From Frigoribacterium sp. PhB116 (GTDB lineage Bacteria; Actinomycetota; Actinomycetes; Actinomycetales; Microbacteriaceae): 64,000 nucleotides of DNA. The translations under genes and the position numbers were made by a program. The DNA is taken from contig NZ_SOBE01000003.1 in assembly GCF_004364285.1 (NCBI RefSeq), positions 62,001-126,000 of the forward strand, written 5' to 3'. A model generated the notes under the pieces. That model did not search any database and was not told the DNA's origin. It saw only the letters and a program-made list of their open reading frames with translations. Each line of letters begins with the position of its first letter. The first letter of the stretch is position 1. This document shows, piece by piece, positions 7,780-18,084 of this stretch.

Positions 7780-10452
7780 ATGAAGAAGACCCTCACCAGG
7801 GCGGGAGCGATCGGCTTGGCAGCAGCCACGATCCTCACCGGCCTCAGCTTCGGCCCCGCGGCGGCGTCCGCCGCTGCCCCGGACCCCTCGTCCACGGCGA
7901 CGCGACTCGCGGCGTCGAGCACGATCTCCATGACACTGGCCGGCGGCAAGGCCGGCGCGGTAGGCACCCAAGCCCCCAATGCCTACGGGAACTCCTCAAA
8001 GGTGTACGACACGGTAGCGCTGGCTGAAGCCGATGCCCGAGCGGTCGGTGCGACTTACACTTACGACCCGATCAACAAGGTGATCACGATGGACAAGTTC
8101 CCGGGACTATGTCTGTACGGCGGCTTCAGCACCCTCTACCAGTTGAGGTGCAATGCGAACGACGCTGGACAGAAATGGGAATTTCCGCGGGACGGTTCAA
8201 TGCAGGTAGCCGGAACGGACAAGAAGCTGACGCAAGAGACCCCGGACGCCGATGGTCGCCTGTACCTCAACTCGACAGGGACGCCGGCGAAGGTCCGGTT
8301 CGCCGCCGCGCGGGACTTGTTCTACGCGGACGTCGTCTCGGTCGATCTCGCCGCACGCACGGCGCAGATCTCCGGCACGGCCGTGCCGGGCTCGACGGTC
8401 ATCATCAACGACGACCAGCCGGCCGACGTCGACGGCGACGGCAACTGGTCCGCGACCGTATCCGGGCTGACACTCGGCATGAACACGACGATCCTTGAGC
8501 AGTACGAAGACGGTACGAAGACCGACGATGCGAGGGTCGAGATCGACCTGGCCGTGGATCCCGTGGACGCGACCGTGACGTTCGACCCCGACGTGACGAA
8601 GAAGGCCGTCCTCTCCGGCAGCGCCCACCCCGGCGCCACCGTCGTGGTCGAGGACGCCACTGGCACCGAGATCGACCGGGCCCCCGCCTCCCCGATCGAC
8701 GGCACCTGGAGCCTCGAGGTCACCGCCCCGAACCTCGGCGGCGCCTACCCCGTGACCATCCACCAGCTGATCGACCACGAACGCAACGGCGACATCAGCC
8801 AGAGCATCGCCTACGGTGCCGCGGTCGAGGTCACCCGCCCCGTCCCCGACGCCGCCCACGACGGCGGGCCCCTCGCCATGCGCGGCACCGGCGAGCCCCG
8901 CGCACAGCTCCTGGTCCGCGAGCAGGGCCACGCCACGGTCATCGGCAGCGGGGACGTGCTCGTCAACGGCACCTGGAACCTCGCCACCTCCGACCTCGAC
9001 GCCCGCAAGCACGTCCTCGAGGTCACCCAGACCGGCAAGGGCGGCAACGTCACCACCTCGACGATCACGATCAACCCCGAGGCCGAGACCTTCAAGCCCC
9101 TGACCGTCGAGACCCCCGAGAACGGCTCGACCGTCACCACCAGCCGCCCCGTCTTCACCGGCCACGGCCAGGACGGTGCCAGCGTCACCATCGGCTACGG
9201 CGCGACCGCGATCGGCACCACCACCGTCGTCGACGGCGACTGGACGATCACCCCGACGCGCGGCCTCGGCATGGGCGTCAGCGACCTCACCGTCACCCAG
9301 GACGCGGGCGGCGAGGTCAGCACCCTCACCCACACCCTGACCCGGGTCGCGGCCGAGCTGCCCCTCGCCGTCACGAGCCACGTCGACGGCCAGACCTACG
9401 CCGAGGGCATGACCACCTTCCGCGGCACCGCCCCGGTCGGCTCGACGATCCGCGCCACGAACCAGTGGGGCACCCCGATGGGCACGGCGACGGCGACCGA
9501 CGGCACCTGGTCGTTCAACCGCATCCTCGGCCCCACCGCTGCCGGCTACGACCTCACCTTCACCGCCACGCCCCCGGTCGGCGACCCCCAGACGGTGTCT
9601 CTCAAGCTGAACTACGCGGGAGCCCTCGGCTTCGAGGTCACCAGCCCCGTGAACGACAGCACCTACACCGTGGGCACCACCACCTTCACCGGCACCGCGA
9701 TGCCCGGCACCGTCGTCACGGCCACGAACCAGTGGTCCACCCCCATGGGCCGCGCCACGGCCGGCCTCGCCGGCACCTGGGCCTTCGACCGCTACCTCGG
9801 CCCGACGAGCGCCGGGTACGACATCGCGTTCGTCGCCGCCAAGGGCACCGACACCCAGCGCACCGCCCTGCACCTCGCCACCGCGGTCGTCAACGTGCCC
9901 GTCGACGTCACCAGCATCACCGACGGCGCCACGTACCGTCCCGGCCTGAACGTCCTCACCGGCACCGGCACCCCCGGCGCCACCGTCGAGGCCGTCAACG
10001 CCACCAACGGATGGAACGTGCCCATGGGCCGCGCGACCGTGAAGCCCGACGGCACCTGGGCGCTGCCCGAGCGCAACTGGGGCCCCTCGAACGACTACGC
10101 CATCAAGGTCACCCAGACCAACCCCGACAAGACCACCAGCACCACCACGGTCAACGTCAAGGCACCCGTCTTCGCGCCCCTCGTCCTCACCAGTCCCGCG
10201 GTCGGCGACACCTACGACACCGGCGTGGCCGCCCGCTTCGAGGGCACCGCGACGCCGTTCGCCACGGTCTCGGTCCGCTCCGCCAAGAGCGACACGACCT
10301 ACCGCACGGTCGAGGCCGACGCCGACGGCAACTGGTCGTTCACCCGAGTCTGGGGCCCCACCCACGACTACGTCCTGAACATCGACCAGAAGGCCCGCAA
10401 CGGCCAGAGCGACTCCGTCACCGGCTTCGCCTGGAACCACAGCGGCAACTAG
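7780..10452 (+). CDS. Secreted protein with a ricin-like segment and about eight Ig-like modules
   Basis: An 890-residue exported protein. A Sec signal peptide (KK, hydrophobic core, AxA near residue 31) is followed by a segment with GLCLYGG...GQKWEF (about residues 108-135), resembling one ricin-type beta-trefoil unit with its QxW. About eight Ig-like beta-sandwich modules follow, starting near residues 181, 262, 349, 440, 527, 617, 706 and 800. Each has a TGTAxPGxTV-type turn and a DGTWSF-type strand. Modules 5-7 share TNQWGTPMG-like and LGPTAAGYD-like segments and look recently duplicated. It ends without a sortase signal or membrane anchor. A role in adhesion or carbohydrate binding is inferred. 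AAAGGA precedes the ATG. A strong hairpin follows the stop. Confidence 0.8.
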   Translation: MKKTLTRAGAIGLAAATILTGLSFGPAAASAAAPDPSSTATRLAASSTISMTLAGGKAGAVGTQAPNAYGNSSKVYDTVALAEADARAVGATYTYDPINKVITMDKFPGLCLYGGFSTLYQLRCNANDAGQKWEFPRDGSMQVAGTDKKLTQETPDADGRLYLNSTGTPAKVRFAAARDLFYADVVSVDLAARTAQISGTAVPGSTVIINDDQPADVDGDGNWSATVSGLTLGMNTTILEQYEDGTKTDDARVEIDLAVDPVDATVTFDPDVTKKAVLSGSAHPGATVVVEDATGTEIDRAPASPIDGTWSLEVTAPNLGGAYPVTIHQLIDHERNGDISQSIAYGAAVEVTRPVPDAAHDGGPLAMRGTGEPRAQLLVREQGHATVIGSGDVLVNGTWNLATSDLDARKHVLEVTQTGKGGNVTTSTITINPEAETFKPLTVETPENGSTVTTSRPVFTGHGQDGASVTIGYGATAIGTTTVVDGDWTITPTRGLGMGVSDLTVTQDAGGEVSTLTHTLTRVAAELPLAVTSHVDGQTYAEGMTTFRGTAPVGSTIRATNQWGTPMGTATATDGTWSFNRILGPTAAGYDLTFTATPPVGDPQTVSLKLNYAGALGFEVTSPVNDSTYTVGTTTFTGTAMPGTVVTATNQWSTPMGRATAGLAGTWAFDRYLGPTSAGYDIAFVAAKGTDTQRTALHLATAVVNVPVDVTSITDGATYRPGLNVLTGTGTPGATVEAVNATNGWNVPMGRATVKPDGTWALPERNWGPSNDYAIKVTQTNPDKTTSTTTVNVKAPVFAPLVLTSPAVGDTYDTGVAARFEGTATPFATVSVRSAKSDTTYRTVEADADGNWSFTRVWGPTHDYVLNIDQKARNGQSDSVTGFAWNHSGN

Positions 10453-10485
10453 CGCCAGCAGCACCACCGCACCACCTGCACCACA

Positions 10486-10524
10486 GCCGGGCCCGGGGAG
10501 ACGACATGCCTCCCCGGGCCCGGC
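10486..10524 (+). terminator. Perfect 15-bp GC hairpin after the Ig-like gene
   Basis: Arms at 10486-10500 and 10510-10524 with a 9-base loop. There is no T-run. It may stop or attenuate transcription before the lipoprotein genes, or protect the upstream mRNA end. Confidence 0.6.
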
Positions 10525-10561
10525 CCCCACCGCGCCGCCCCAGACCCCGAAAGGCTCCACC

Positions 10562-11008
10562 ATGCACGCGCCCCGCCTCCGCACCGCCGCCCTCTCCGCC
10601 CTGCTCGGCGCCGTCCTGCTCACCGGCGTCGCCGGCTGCACGAACGCAGCCAGCACCGACGGCACCCCCGACGCGACCGGCTCGAGCACCCGACTCGCCG
10701 AGTCGACCACCAGCCCCTTCGTCACCGAGACCTGCGTCGACGGCAACGCCTCCGTCGTGCTCGACGACGAGACCACCGACGTCGTCTTCACCGAGGCCTG
10801 CGACAGCGTGAACGTGATCGGCAGCGACGGCACCGTCACGCTCGCCGACGTCGGGCACGTCGTCGTCGAGGGCACGGGCATCACCGTCACCGCCGACGCC
10901 GTCGGCACGATCGACTTCGCCGGCGACGGCAACACGCTCAGCCACACCGGTGACGCGCCCGTCGTCAACGACGCCGGCACCACCGGCAACACGGTGACCG
11001 GCCGATGA
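10562..11008 (+). CDS. DUF3060-like lipoprotein, copy 1
   Basis: A 148-residue lipoprotein: signal sequence with lipobox LTGVAGC, a Thr/Ser-rich linker, then a beta-rich domain with one Cys pair (TETCVDG...FTEACDSV). The domain ends in short hydrophobic turns and GNTLSHTGDAPVVNDAGTTGNTVTG, the GN(T/G)NTV pattern of DUF3060 proteins. Biochemical function of this domain is not known to me. It is the first of three tandem paralogues and overlaps the next gene by ATGA. Probably anchored to the outer face of the membrane. Confidence 0.75.
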   Translation: MHAPRLRTAALSALLGAVLLTGVAGCTNAASTDGTPDATGSSTRLAESTTSPFVTETCVDGNASVVLDDETTDVVFTEACDSVNVIGSDGTVTLADVGHVVVEGTGITVTADAVGTIDFAGDGNTLSHTGDAPVVNDAGTTGNTVTGR

Positions 11009-11502
11009 CCGCCCGCGCGGCACGGCGCCGCCCCGCAGCAGCGACCCTCGCCCTCGCCGTCACCGGCCTGGCGGTGCTCGCCGGCTGCACCGCCACGACC
11101 GGCCCCGACGACGCCGCGCCCTCGCCCACCGACACGCCCCGGGCGGCCGCCGCCGAGACCGGCACCTGCACCGACGGCTTCATGCTCGTGGACACCGGCA
11201 CCGGCCCGGACGCCGCGCTCGAGACCGACTCCGGCCCTGAGGCCGAGGCCACGATCGAGGCAGACTCCCCCGTCGCCGTGGTCGACTCCGACTGCGACCT
11301 CGTCTCGGTCGTCGGCTCGGGAGGCACGGTCGAGCTCGGCACCGTGGGCACGCTCGTCGTCGAGGGCACCGGCGTCACCGTGTCCGTCGACCAGGTCACC
11401 ACGGTCCGCCTGGCCGGCGACGACGACGTGGTCACCCACGGCGGCGCCGCCCCCACGGTCGAGGACGCGGGCGAGCGCAACACCGTCGCCCCGGCGGCCT
11501 AG
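11005..11502 (+). CDS. DUF3060-like lipoprotein, copy 2
   Basis: A 165-residue lipoprotein with lipobox VLAGC and the same plan as its neighbours. A Cys-containing entry (TGTCTDG...VDSDCDL) leads into VSVVGSGGTVELGTVGTLVVEGTGVTVSVDQV and a degenerate GxxNTV end (GERNTVAP). Compared with copy 1 it carries an extra acidic stretch of about 25 residues between the two cysteines. Its ATG overlaps the stop of copy 1 (ATGA), so the two are probably translated together. Confidence 0.72.
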   Translation: MTARAARRRPAAATLALAVTGLAVLAGCTATTGPDDAAPSPTDTPRAAAAETGTCTDGFMLVDTGTGPDAALETDSGPEAEATIEADSPVAVVDSDCDLVSVVGSGGTVELGTVGTLVVEGTGVTVSVDQVTTVRLAGDDDVVTHGGAAPTVEDAGERNTVAPAA

Positions 11503-11517
11503 GCAGCGGGCGACGCC

Positions 11518-12000
11518 GTGGGACGCATCCACCCCGCCTTCCGCCCGGCCGCCCTCGTGTCGTCGGCGGCCGTGGCGGCGGCCCTCGCCGTCCTCGCCGG
11601 CTGCGCAGCGGTCGAGCCCCCGACGTCGTCGAGCACCACCGCCGCCGCGTCGACAACCCCTCCGACCTCCACGGGCGACCGGACAGCCGCACCGTTCGTC
11701 TCCGACGCCACCACGGACGCCTGCGTCGACGGCATCGCCTGGATGACCTTCCACGACGACGACCCGAGCGAGAAGTCGCTGCCCGGCGGCTGCGACACGG
11801 TCGTCGTCGCGGGCGTGGACGGGACGCTGCACAGCGGCCCGGCCCGGGTCGTCGTCGTCATGGGCTCCGGCAACCACGTCGAGGTCGAGACGGTCGCGCA
11901 GGTCGACGTCGAGGGCGTCGACAACGAGGTCGTGCACGGCAGCGACTCCGACCCCGTGGTCAACACCGACGGCACGGGCAACACCGTCACAGCCCGCTGA
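11518..12000 (+). CDS. DUF3060-like lipoprotein, copy 3
   Basis: A 160-residue lipoprotein with lipobox VLAGC, a Ser/Thr/Pro linker and the paired cysteines (TDACVDG...PGGCDTV). The beta-rich tail ends GSGNHVEV...GTGNTVTAR, as in copy 1. It starts at GTG 15 bp after copy 2, so the three genes form one transcription unit. The three differ mainly in linker length and in the segment between the cysteines, indicating old tandem duplication followed by divergence. Confidence 0.72.
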   Translation: MGRIHPAFRPAALVSSAAVAAALAVLAGCAAVEPPTSSSTTAAASTTPPTSTGDRTAAPFVSDATTDACVDGIAWMTFHDDDPSEKSLPGGCDTVVVAGVDGTLHSGPARVVVVMGSGNHVEVETVAQVDVEGVDNEVVHGSDSDPVVNTDGTGNTVTAR

Positions 12001-12002
12001 GG

Positions 12003-12008
12003 CAGGAT
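12003..12008 (+). promoter_or_regulatory. -10 box of a leaderless promoter
   Basis: CAGGAT ends 6 bases before the ATG at 12015, immediately after the stop of lipoprotein 3. The next gene may therefore have its own promoter. Confidence 0.4.
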
Positions 12009-12014
12009 GAGCCG

Positions 12015-12470
12015 ATGATCACCGTCGACCTCGCCCGCCGCCTCCGCTCCGCCGGGCTCCGCTGGCGCCCCGCGTCCGGGGACCGCTTCGTCGTCGAGCA
12101 CCTCGCCGACGCCGACGAGGCGCCCGACGTCTTCACGCTGAGCGACATGACCATCGAGGCGCACCACTACCCGACCGGCACCGAGCTCGGCTTCAACGGC
12201 ACGACCGAGTGGGCACTCGACTCGGTCTCGGCCGACGCGGCGCTCTGGCTGCCGCGCGAGGACCAGCTGCGGACGCTGCTCGGCCCGGCGTTAGTCTCGC
12301 TGACCCACGAGACCGAGGACGACGAGCACCTCGGCTGGACGGTGCTGCTCCGCCCGCGGTCGACGGCCGACGAGCACGAGCACCACGTGGCCGACGACGC
12401 CGAGGCGGCGTACGCCCTGGCGCTGCTCGCCTACCTCGACGCGTCGCTGCGCCTCGACGAGCCCGCCTGA
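12015..12470 (+). CDS. Small conserved actinobacterial protein of unknown function
   Basis: A 151-residue soluble acidic protein with MITVDLARRLRSAGLRW at the start and a central FNGTTEWALDSVSADAALWLPREDQLRTLLG. From memory, this pattern occurs in short actinobacterial proteins often labelled CpaE-like or hypothetical. It has no ATPase motif, so a pilus-assembly function is not supported. The C-terminus is rich in Glu, His and Asp. It has its own -10-like box. Confidence 0.6.
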   Translation: MITVDLARRLRSAGLRWRPASGDRFVVEHLADADEAPDVFTLSDMTIEAHHYPTGTELGFNGTTEWALDSVSADAALWLPREDQLRTLLGPALVSLTHETEDDEHLGWTVLLRPRSTADEHEHHVADDAEAAYALALLAYLDASLRLDEPA

Positions 12471-12496
12471 CGCGGCAGGACGGCCTGAGCCGCCCC

Positions 12497-12529
12497 AGGT
12501 CGTCGGTCGTCAGGTCGTCAGGTCGTCAG
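12497..12529. repeat. Tandem GGTCGTC-type 7-8-bp repeats
   Basis: Four copies of (a)ggtcgtc in a row lie in the 55-bp gap between two convergent genes. No clear function. Confidence 0.6.
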
Positions 12530-13635
12530 CGCCGCGTGCTCGCGGTCACCGTGAACTTCGGCGACCGCGAGACCTGCCGCGTCGTCCCCACCGTGTGCTC
12601 GAGGGCGCCGCGGTACGACAGCGACGAGTTGTAGACCGTCCAGAGCTCGCCCCCGGGGCGGAGCAGCCCCGCCGCGGCGTCGAACAGCTTCTGAGCGATG
12701 GCGGTGTGCACCGCGGCACCGACGTGGAACGGCGGGTTGAGCAGCACCAGGTCGGCGCCGCCCTCGGGCAGCGAGTCGCCCGCGTCCGCGCGCCGCACCT
12801 CCACCTGGTCGGCCAGGCCGGCGGCGGCGATCGTCGCCCGGGCGGAGGCGACCGCCGCGGCCGACTGGTCGGTCGCGACGACCCGTGCTCCCGGTGCCCG
12901 GCGCGCGTAGGCCGCCGCGAGCAGCCCGGTGCCGCAGCCCAGGTCGACGACCGACGCGGCCTCGGGCATCCGGTCGACGAGGGCGAGCAGCTGCCGGGTG
13001 CCGATGTCGACCCCCGACCCGGCGAACGCGGCGCCGTGGGCGACCACGGTCAGTCCGAGGTCGGCGTGCCGCTGCGACCGCGGCCACGGCGCCGAGCCGC
13101 CCGGGCGCGGCACCGAGGCCGTCAGCAGCCTCGACTTCTGCCGGGCCAGCCCCGCGGACACCTGGCCGAAGTGGCGGCCGAGCACGTCGTTCATGGCGCG
13201 GGTCATGTGCTTGAGGCGGCCGCCCGCGAGCACGACCACGTCCGGGGCGGCGTGGGCCGCCACGAGGGCTGCGACCTCGTCGAGGGCGTCGAGCGAGCGC
13301 GGCAGCTGCACGAGCACGAGCCGCGCCCCGACGACGAGCGCAGGGTCGAGGTCGTGCTGCACGACGGAGTCGAGCGACAGGGCGAGCCGGGCCGCGTTGG
13401 CCGCGAGGGCGCGCTCGCCCGAGAGCGAGTCCTGGTGCACGCGGACCGAGGAGGCGCCTCCTGCGATCGCGCCCAGGGTCAGGGCTCCGTACCGGTCGCC
13501 GACCACGACGACCTCGGACCCTGCGGACAGCCGCGACGCGGCCTCGTCGAGCAGGAGGCGGTCGGTCGCGTCGTGCGCGACCAGCTCGGGGGCCTCGACG
13601 TCGGGCCACCGGCGGAGCTGGTCGAAGTCGATCAC
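12526..13635 (-). CDS. RsmC/RlmG-type SAM-dependent methyltransferase
   Basis: A 369-residue protein with the two-part layout of RsmC/RlmG 23S/16S rRNA guanine-N2 methyltransferases. The degenerate N-terminal half has lost the SAM site. The C-terminal half is catalytic, with SVVDLGCGTGLLAAAYAR (SAM motif I) and the NPPFH catalytic motif for N-methylation of a base. Which rRNA position is modified cannot be told from sequence. The GTG at 13635 has TAGCCT 6 bases upstream (13647-13642), so the mRNA is probably leaderless. Confidence 0.82.
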   Translation of the reverse strand: MIDFDQLRRWPDVEAPELVAHDATDRLLLDEAASRLSAGSEVVVVGDRYGALTLGAIAGGASSVRVHQDSLSGERALAANAARLALSLDSVVQHDLDPALVVGARLVLVQLPRSLDALDEVAALVAAHAAPDVVVLAGGRLKHMTRAMNDVLGRHFGQVSAGLARQKSRLLTASVPRPGGSAPWPRSQRHADLGLTVVAHGAAFAGSGVDIGTRQLLALVDRMPEAASVVDLGCGTGLLAAAYARRAPGARVVATDQSAAAVASARATIAAAGLADQVEVRRADAGDSLPEGGADLVLLNPPFHVGAAVHTAIAQKLFDAAAGLLRPGGELWTVYNSSLSYRGALEHTVGTTRQVSRSPKFTVTASTRR

Positions 13636-13668
13636 GCCACGAGGCTACCGGGCACGCGGGGCGAGACA

Positions 13669-13722
13669 CCCCGGAGTGGACGGTGCACCCCCGAACGACG
13701 GGGTGCATCGTCCACTCCGGGG
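13669..13722 (-). terminator. Long 23-bp hairpin downstream of hspR
   Basis: Arms 13669-13691 and 13700-13722 pair along all 23 positions (one is G-T) with an 8-base loop. A third partial copy of one arm follows at 13719-13733. It lies between the hspR stop and the methyltransferase start. It may end the dnaK operon, although there is no T-run, or be a palindromic repeat element. Confidence 0.6.
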
Positions 13723-13777
13723 TGCACCGTCCACGACGACGGCGGGCCCGCAGCGAGCGGCGGCCGTCGGACCCGCG

Positions 13778-14185
13778 TCAGCGCTCGGGTCGCCAGACCA
13801 CCACGGCCGTCTGCCGTCGGGGGCGCATGCCCTGCCGCAGCGGCACGACGCCGCTCTCGCCGGCTGCGAACACTCGCGCGCCGGGTCGGTTGACCAGCTC
13901 GTCGGCCAGGGCCCGCTCCAGCTCGCGCACGCGCGACTGCAGCGACGTGACCTGGTTCTCGAGCTCGAGGATCCGCTTGATGCCCTCGAGCGACACTCCC
14001 TCGCCGCCCAGCCGGCCGATCTCGCGCAGCTGGACGACGTCGCGCATCGAGTAGCGACGCGACTTGCCCGCCGTCCGCTGCGGGACGACGAGGCCGAGCC
14101 GGTCGTACTGCCGCAGCGTCTGGGCGTGCATGCCCGCGAGCTCGGCGGCGGTCGCGATGGCGAAGAGCGGCGAGTTCTCGTCCAT
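13778..14185 (-). CDS. hspR: HspR, MerR-family heat-shock repressor
   Basis: Represses heat-shock operons by binding HAIR elements, in known systems together with DnaK. The 135-residue protein has the MerR-type winged HTH (AELAGMHAQTLRQYDRLGLV...RRYSMRDVVQLREI) and then a coiled coil of about 30 residues (LELENQVTSLQSRVRELERAL) for dimerisation. The tail is basic. ATG at 14185 fits the usual MDENSPLF start. A GTG at 14194 overlaps the dnaJ stop (GTGA) and would add three residues. HAIR sites are found upstream of dnaK (two) and clpB (one). Confidence 0.92.
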   Translation of the reverse strand: MDENSPLFAIATAAELAGMHAQTLRQYDRLGLVVPQRTAGKSRRYSMRDVVQLREIGRLGGEGVSLEGIKRILELENQVTSLQSRVRELERALADELVNRPGARVFAAGESGVVPLRQGMRPRRQTAVVVWRPER

Positions 14186-14190
14186 GGTCG

Positions 14191-15201
14191 TCACGCCTGC
14201 GCGCGGGCCCTGACGATGAGGTCGTCGCGGGGGTTCTCGGCCGGGAGGGCCGCGGCCAGGGCCTCGACCGCCTCCTTCGCCTTGTCGCTGAGGTGCGACG
14301 GCACGGCCACCTGGACGGTGGCGAGCAGGTCGCCGGTGCCCGACTTGGTGACGACGCCGCGGCCCTTGACGCGCAGCACCCGACCGGAGGGAGTGCCGGG
14401 TGCGACGCGCAGCCGCACGGGGTCGCCGCCGAGCGTCGGGACCTCGATGGTCGCGCCCAGCGCGGCCTCGGCGAACGTCACCGGCACGTCGAGGCGCAGG
14501 TTCTGGCCGTCGAGCTCGAACACCGGGTGCTTGCGCACGGCGATGGTGAGGACCATGTCGCCGCCCTCGCCGCCGTCGGGGCTGGGCTCGCCCTTGCCGC
14601 GCAGCCGGATCTTCTGGCCGTCGTGCACGCCCGCGGGGATGCGGACCTTCATCGGCCGGCCGTTCGCGCCCTGCAGCGAGATCGTCTCGCCGACGACCGC
14701 GGTCTGGAAGTCGAGCGTCGTCGTGGCCGTCATGTCGCGGCCCTTCTGCGGACCGCCGTAGCCGCGGAAGCCGCCGCTCGTCTGGCCGAAGCCGCCGCCG
14801 CCGAACATGCCGCCGAAGATGTCGTCGAAGCCGCCGCCGCCCTGCTGGCGGTACTGCGGGCGAGCGCCGCCGGGCTGCCCGCCGCCGAACATGCCGCCGA
14901 AGACGTCCTCGAAGCCGCCCCCGCCGCCGCCGGGGCCACCGCTGCCCGCGGTGAAGCGCGCGCCCGAGCCCATGGCCCGGATCTGGTCGTACTCGCGGCG
15001 CTGCTCGGGGTCGGAGAGCACCGAGTTGGCCTCGCTCACCTCTTTGAACTTCGCCTCCGCGGCCGCGTCGCCGGGGTTGGAGTCGGGGTGGTACTTGCGG
15101 GCGAGCTTGCGGTAGACCTTCTTGAGCTCTGCCGCCGTGACGTCCTTGGAGACACCGAGAACGGCGTAGAAGTCCTTGTCGAACCAGTCCTGGCTGGCCA
15201 T
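14191..15201 (-). CDS. dnaJ: DnaJ co-chaperone without zinc-finger region
   Basis: Stimulates the DnaK ATPase and delivers substrates. The 336-residue protein has a J domain (residues about 10-70) with the HPD motif (KYHPDSNPGD). A Gly/Phe-rich linker of about 80 residues follows with two FGGMFGGG blocks, then two beta-sandwich substrate-binding domains. The four CxxCxGxG zinc-binding motifs are absent, so this is a class II (CbpA-like) J protein in the usual place of class I DnaJ. ATG at 15201 has AGGAGG 7 bases upstream. Third gene of the dnaK operon. Confidence 0.92.
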   Translation of the reverse strand: MASQDWFDKDFYAVLGVSKDVTAAELKKVYRKLARKYHPDSNPGDAAAEAKFKEVSEANSVLSDPEQRREYDQIRAMGSGARFTAGSGGPGGGGGGFEDVFGGMFGGGQPGGARPQYRQQGGGGFDDIFGGMFGGGGFGQTSGGFRGYGGPQKGRDMTATTTLDFQTAVVGETISLQGANGRPMKVRIPAGVHDGQKIRLRGKGEPSPDGGEGGDMVLTIAVRKHPVFELDGQNLRLDVPVTFAEAALGATIEVPTLGGDPVRLRVAPGTPSGRVLRVKGRGVVTKSGTGDLLATVQVAVPSHLSDKAKEAVEALAAALPAENPRDDLIVRARAQA

Positions 15202-15321
15202 CCGGCACCTCCTCTCTTGTCTCTGTGCCGTCGCTCGGGAGCGACCGCCGGGGAATGGGGGAGGCGGCGGACCCCTTCTCGAGGAGCCCACCGCCCGTCG
15301 CGACTCGCGTCGCGGATGCCG

Positions 15322-16038
15322 CTACTGCGGCGTGTGCACCGCGACCTTCGCGGCCCGGATGACCCGGTCGCCGATCTTGTAGCCCGGCTCGATCACGTCG
15401 GCCACGGTGTTGACCGTGACGTCGGCGCTCGGCAGCTGGACCAGGGCGTCGTGCATGGTGGGGTCGAAGACCTCGCCCTTCTCGCCGACCTGGACGAGCC
15501 CGAACTTGTCGAGCCCGCCGCGGATCTTCTGCGCCACGATCACCATCGGGCCCTCGGCCAGGTCGCCGTGCTTCTCGGCACGGGCCAGGTCGTCGAGCGC
15601 GGGGAGGAGCGAGCGCACGACCTCGGCGACCACGGCCTCGCGGTTCGCCTCGCGGTCGCGCTCGACGCGCCTCCGGAAGTTCACCAGCTCGGCCTGCGCC
15701 CGGAGCATGTCCTGGCGCATGTCCGCGACGAGGTCGCGGCTGGCGGCGTCGAGGATGGCCTCGTCGTCGGCGCTGAGAGGCTCTGCGCCCTCGGCCTCGC
15801 CCTCGGCCGCCATCTCGGCGGCCGCCTCGGCCGCGCCCTCCGGCGCCTCGGCGCCCGCGGGCACCTCGACGTCGGGGGCCTCGGCCTCGATCAGCTCGTC
15901 GGGGTCGGTGACCGCGGCGGTGCCGCCGTCCTCAGAGGGGGCGGCCGGCTCGGGACGCACCTCGCCCGTCTCGGGGTCGATGCGGCGCTTGTCGTTCACC
16001 ACCGGCTCGTCAGGCGTGTTGCCGTTCTCGTCTGCCAT
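15322..16038 (-). CDS. grpE: GrpE nucleotide exchange factor
   Basis: Releases ADP from DnaK. The 238-residue protein has a long disordered acidic/Ala-rich N-terminus of about 95 residues. A helical dimerisation region follows (LRAQAELVNFRRRVERDREANREAVVAEVVRSLLPALDDLARAEKHGDL), then the C-terminal beta domain (IEPGYKIGDRVIRAAKVAV). It begins 12 bp after the dnaK stop, so the two are cotranscribed. The N-terminal tail is longer than in E. coli GrpE. Confidence 0.94.
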   Translation of the reverse strand: MADENGNTPDEPVVNDKRRIDPETGEVRPEPAAPSEDGGTAAVTDPDELIEAEAPDVEVPAGAEAPEGAAEAAAEMAAEGEAEGAEPLSADDEAILDAASRDLVADMRQDMLRAQAELVNFRRRVERDREANREAVVAEVVRSLLPALDDLARAEKHGDLAEGPMVIVAQKIRGGLDKFGLVQVGEKGEVFDPTMHDALVQLPSADVTVNTVADVIEPGYKIGDRVIRAAKVAVHTPQ

Positions 16039-16050
16039 GGGGAGACCGTC

Positions 16051-17931
<1,881 letters not shown>

Positions 17932-18022
17932 GGGTGGCGCTCCTTCGTTCTGGTGCGGTGCTGTCTGGGGGTGCCCGGCTGACCGGGCGAGGGCCCGGCG
18001 GACCGGGAAGACTGCCGCGGAC

Positions 18023-18043
18023 CTTGAGTCCGCTGGCATCAAC
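18023..18043. promoter_or_regulatory. HAIR operator 2 (downstream of the dnaK -10 box)
   Basis: CTTGAGT, 7 bases, CATCAAC: one perfect arm and one weaker arm. It overlaps the -10/+1 region of the dnaK promoter exactly as the clpB HAIR does. Confidence 0.75.
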
Positions 18044-18069
18044 TTTACTCACGGCGTCGGTCGAGTCAA
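18042..18069 (-). promoter_or_regulatory. dnaK promoter
   Basis: On the minus strand: -35 TTGACT (18069-18064), 16-bp spacer, -10 TAAAGT (18047-18042). It is sandwiched between the two HAIR repeats. Confidence 0.75.
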
Positions 18070-18084
18070 GTTCTGAACCTGAAA

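Noticed and set aside
8197-11937. A leftward frame of more than 1,200 codons opposite the Ig-like and lipoprotein genes
   Set aside because: A shadow of the GC-biased repeat modules. The forward genes have signal peptides, lipoboxes and ribosome-binding or coupling signals.
12015-12470. Pilus assembly (CpaE) function for the small protein
   Set aside because: It has no P-loop or receiver domain and is far shorter than CpaE.
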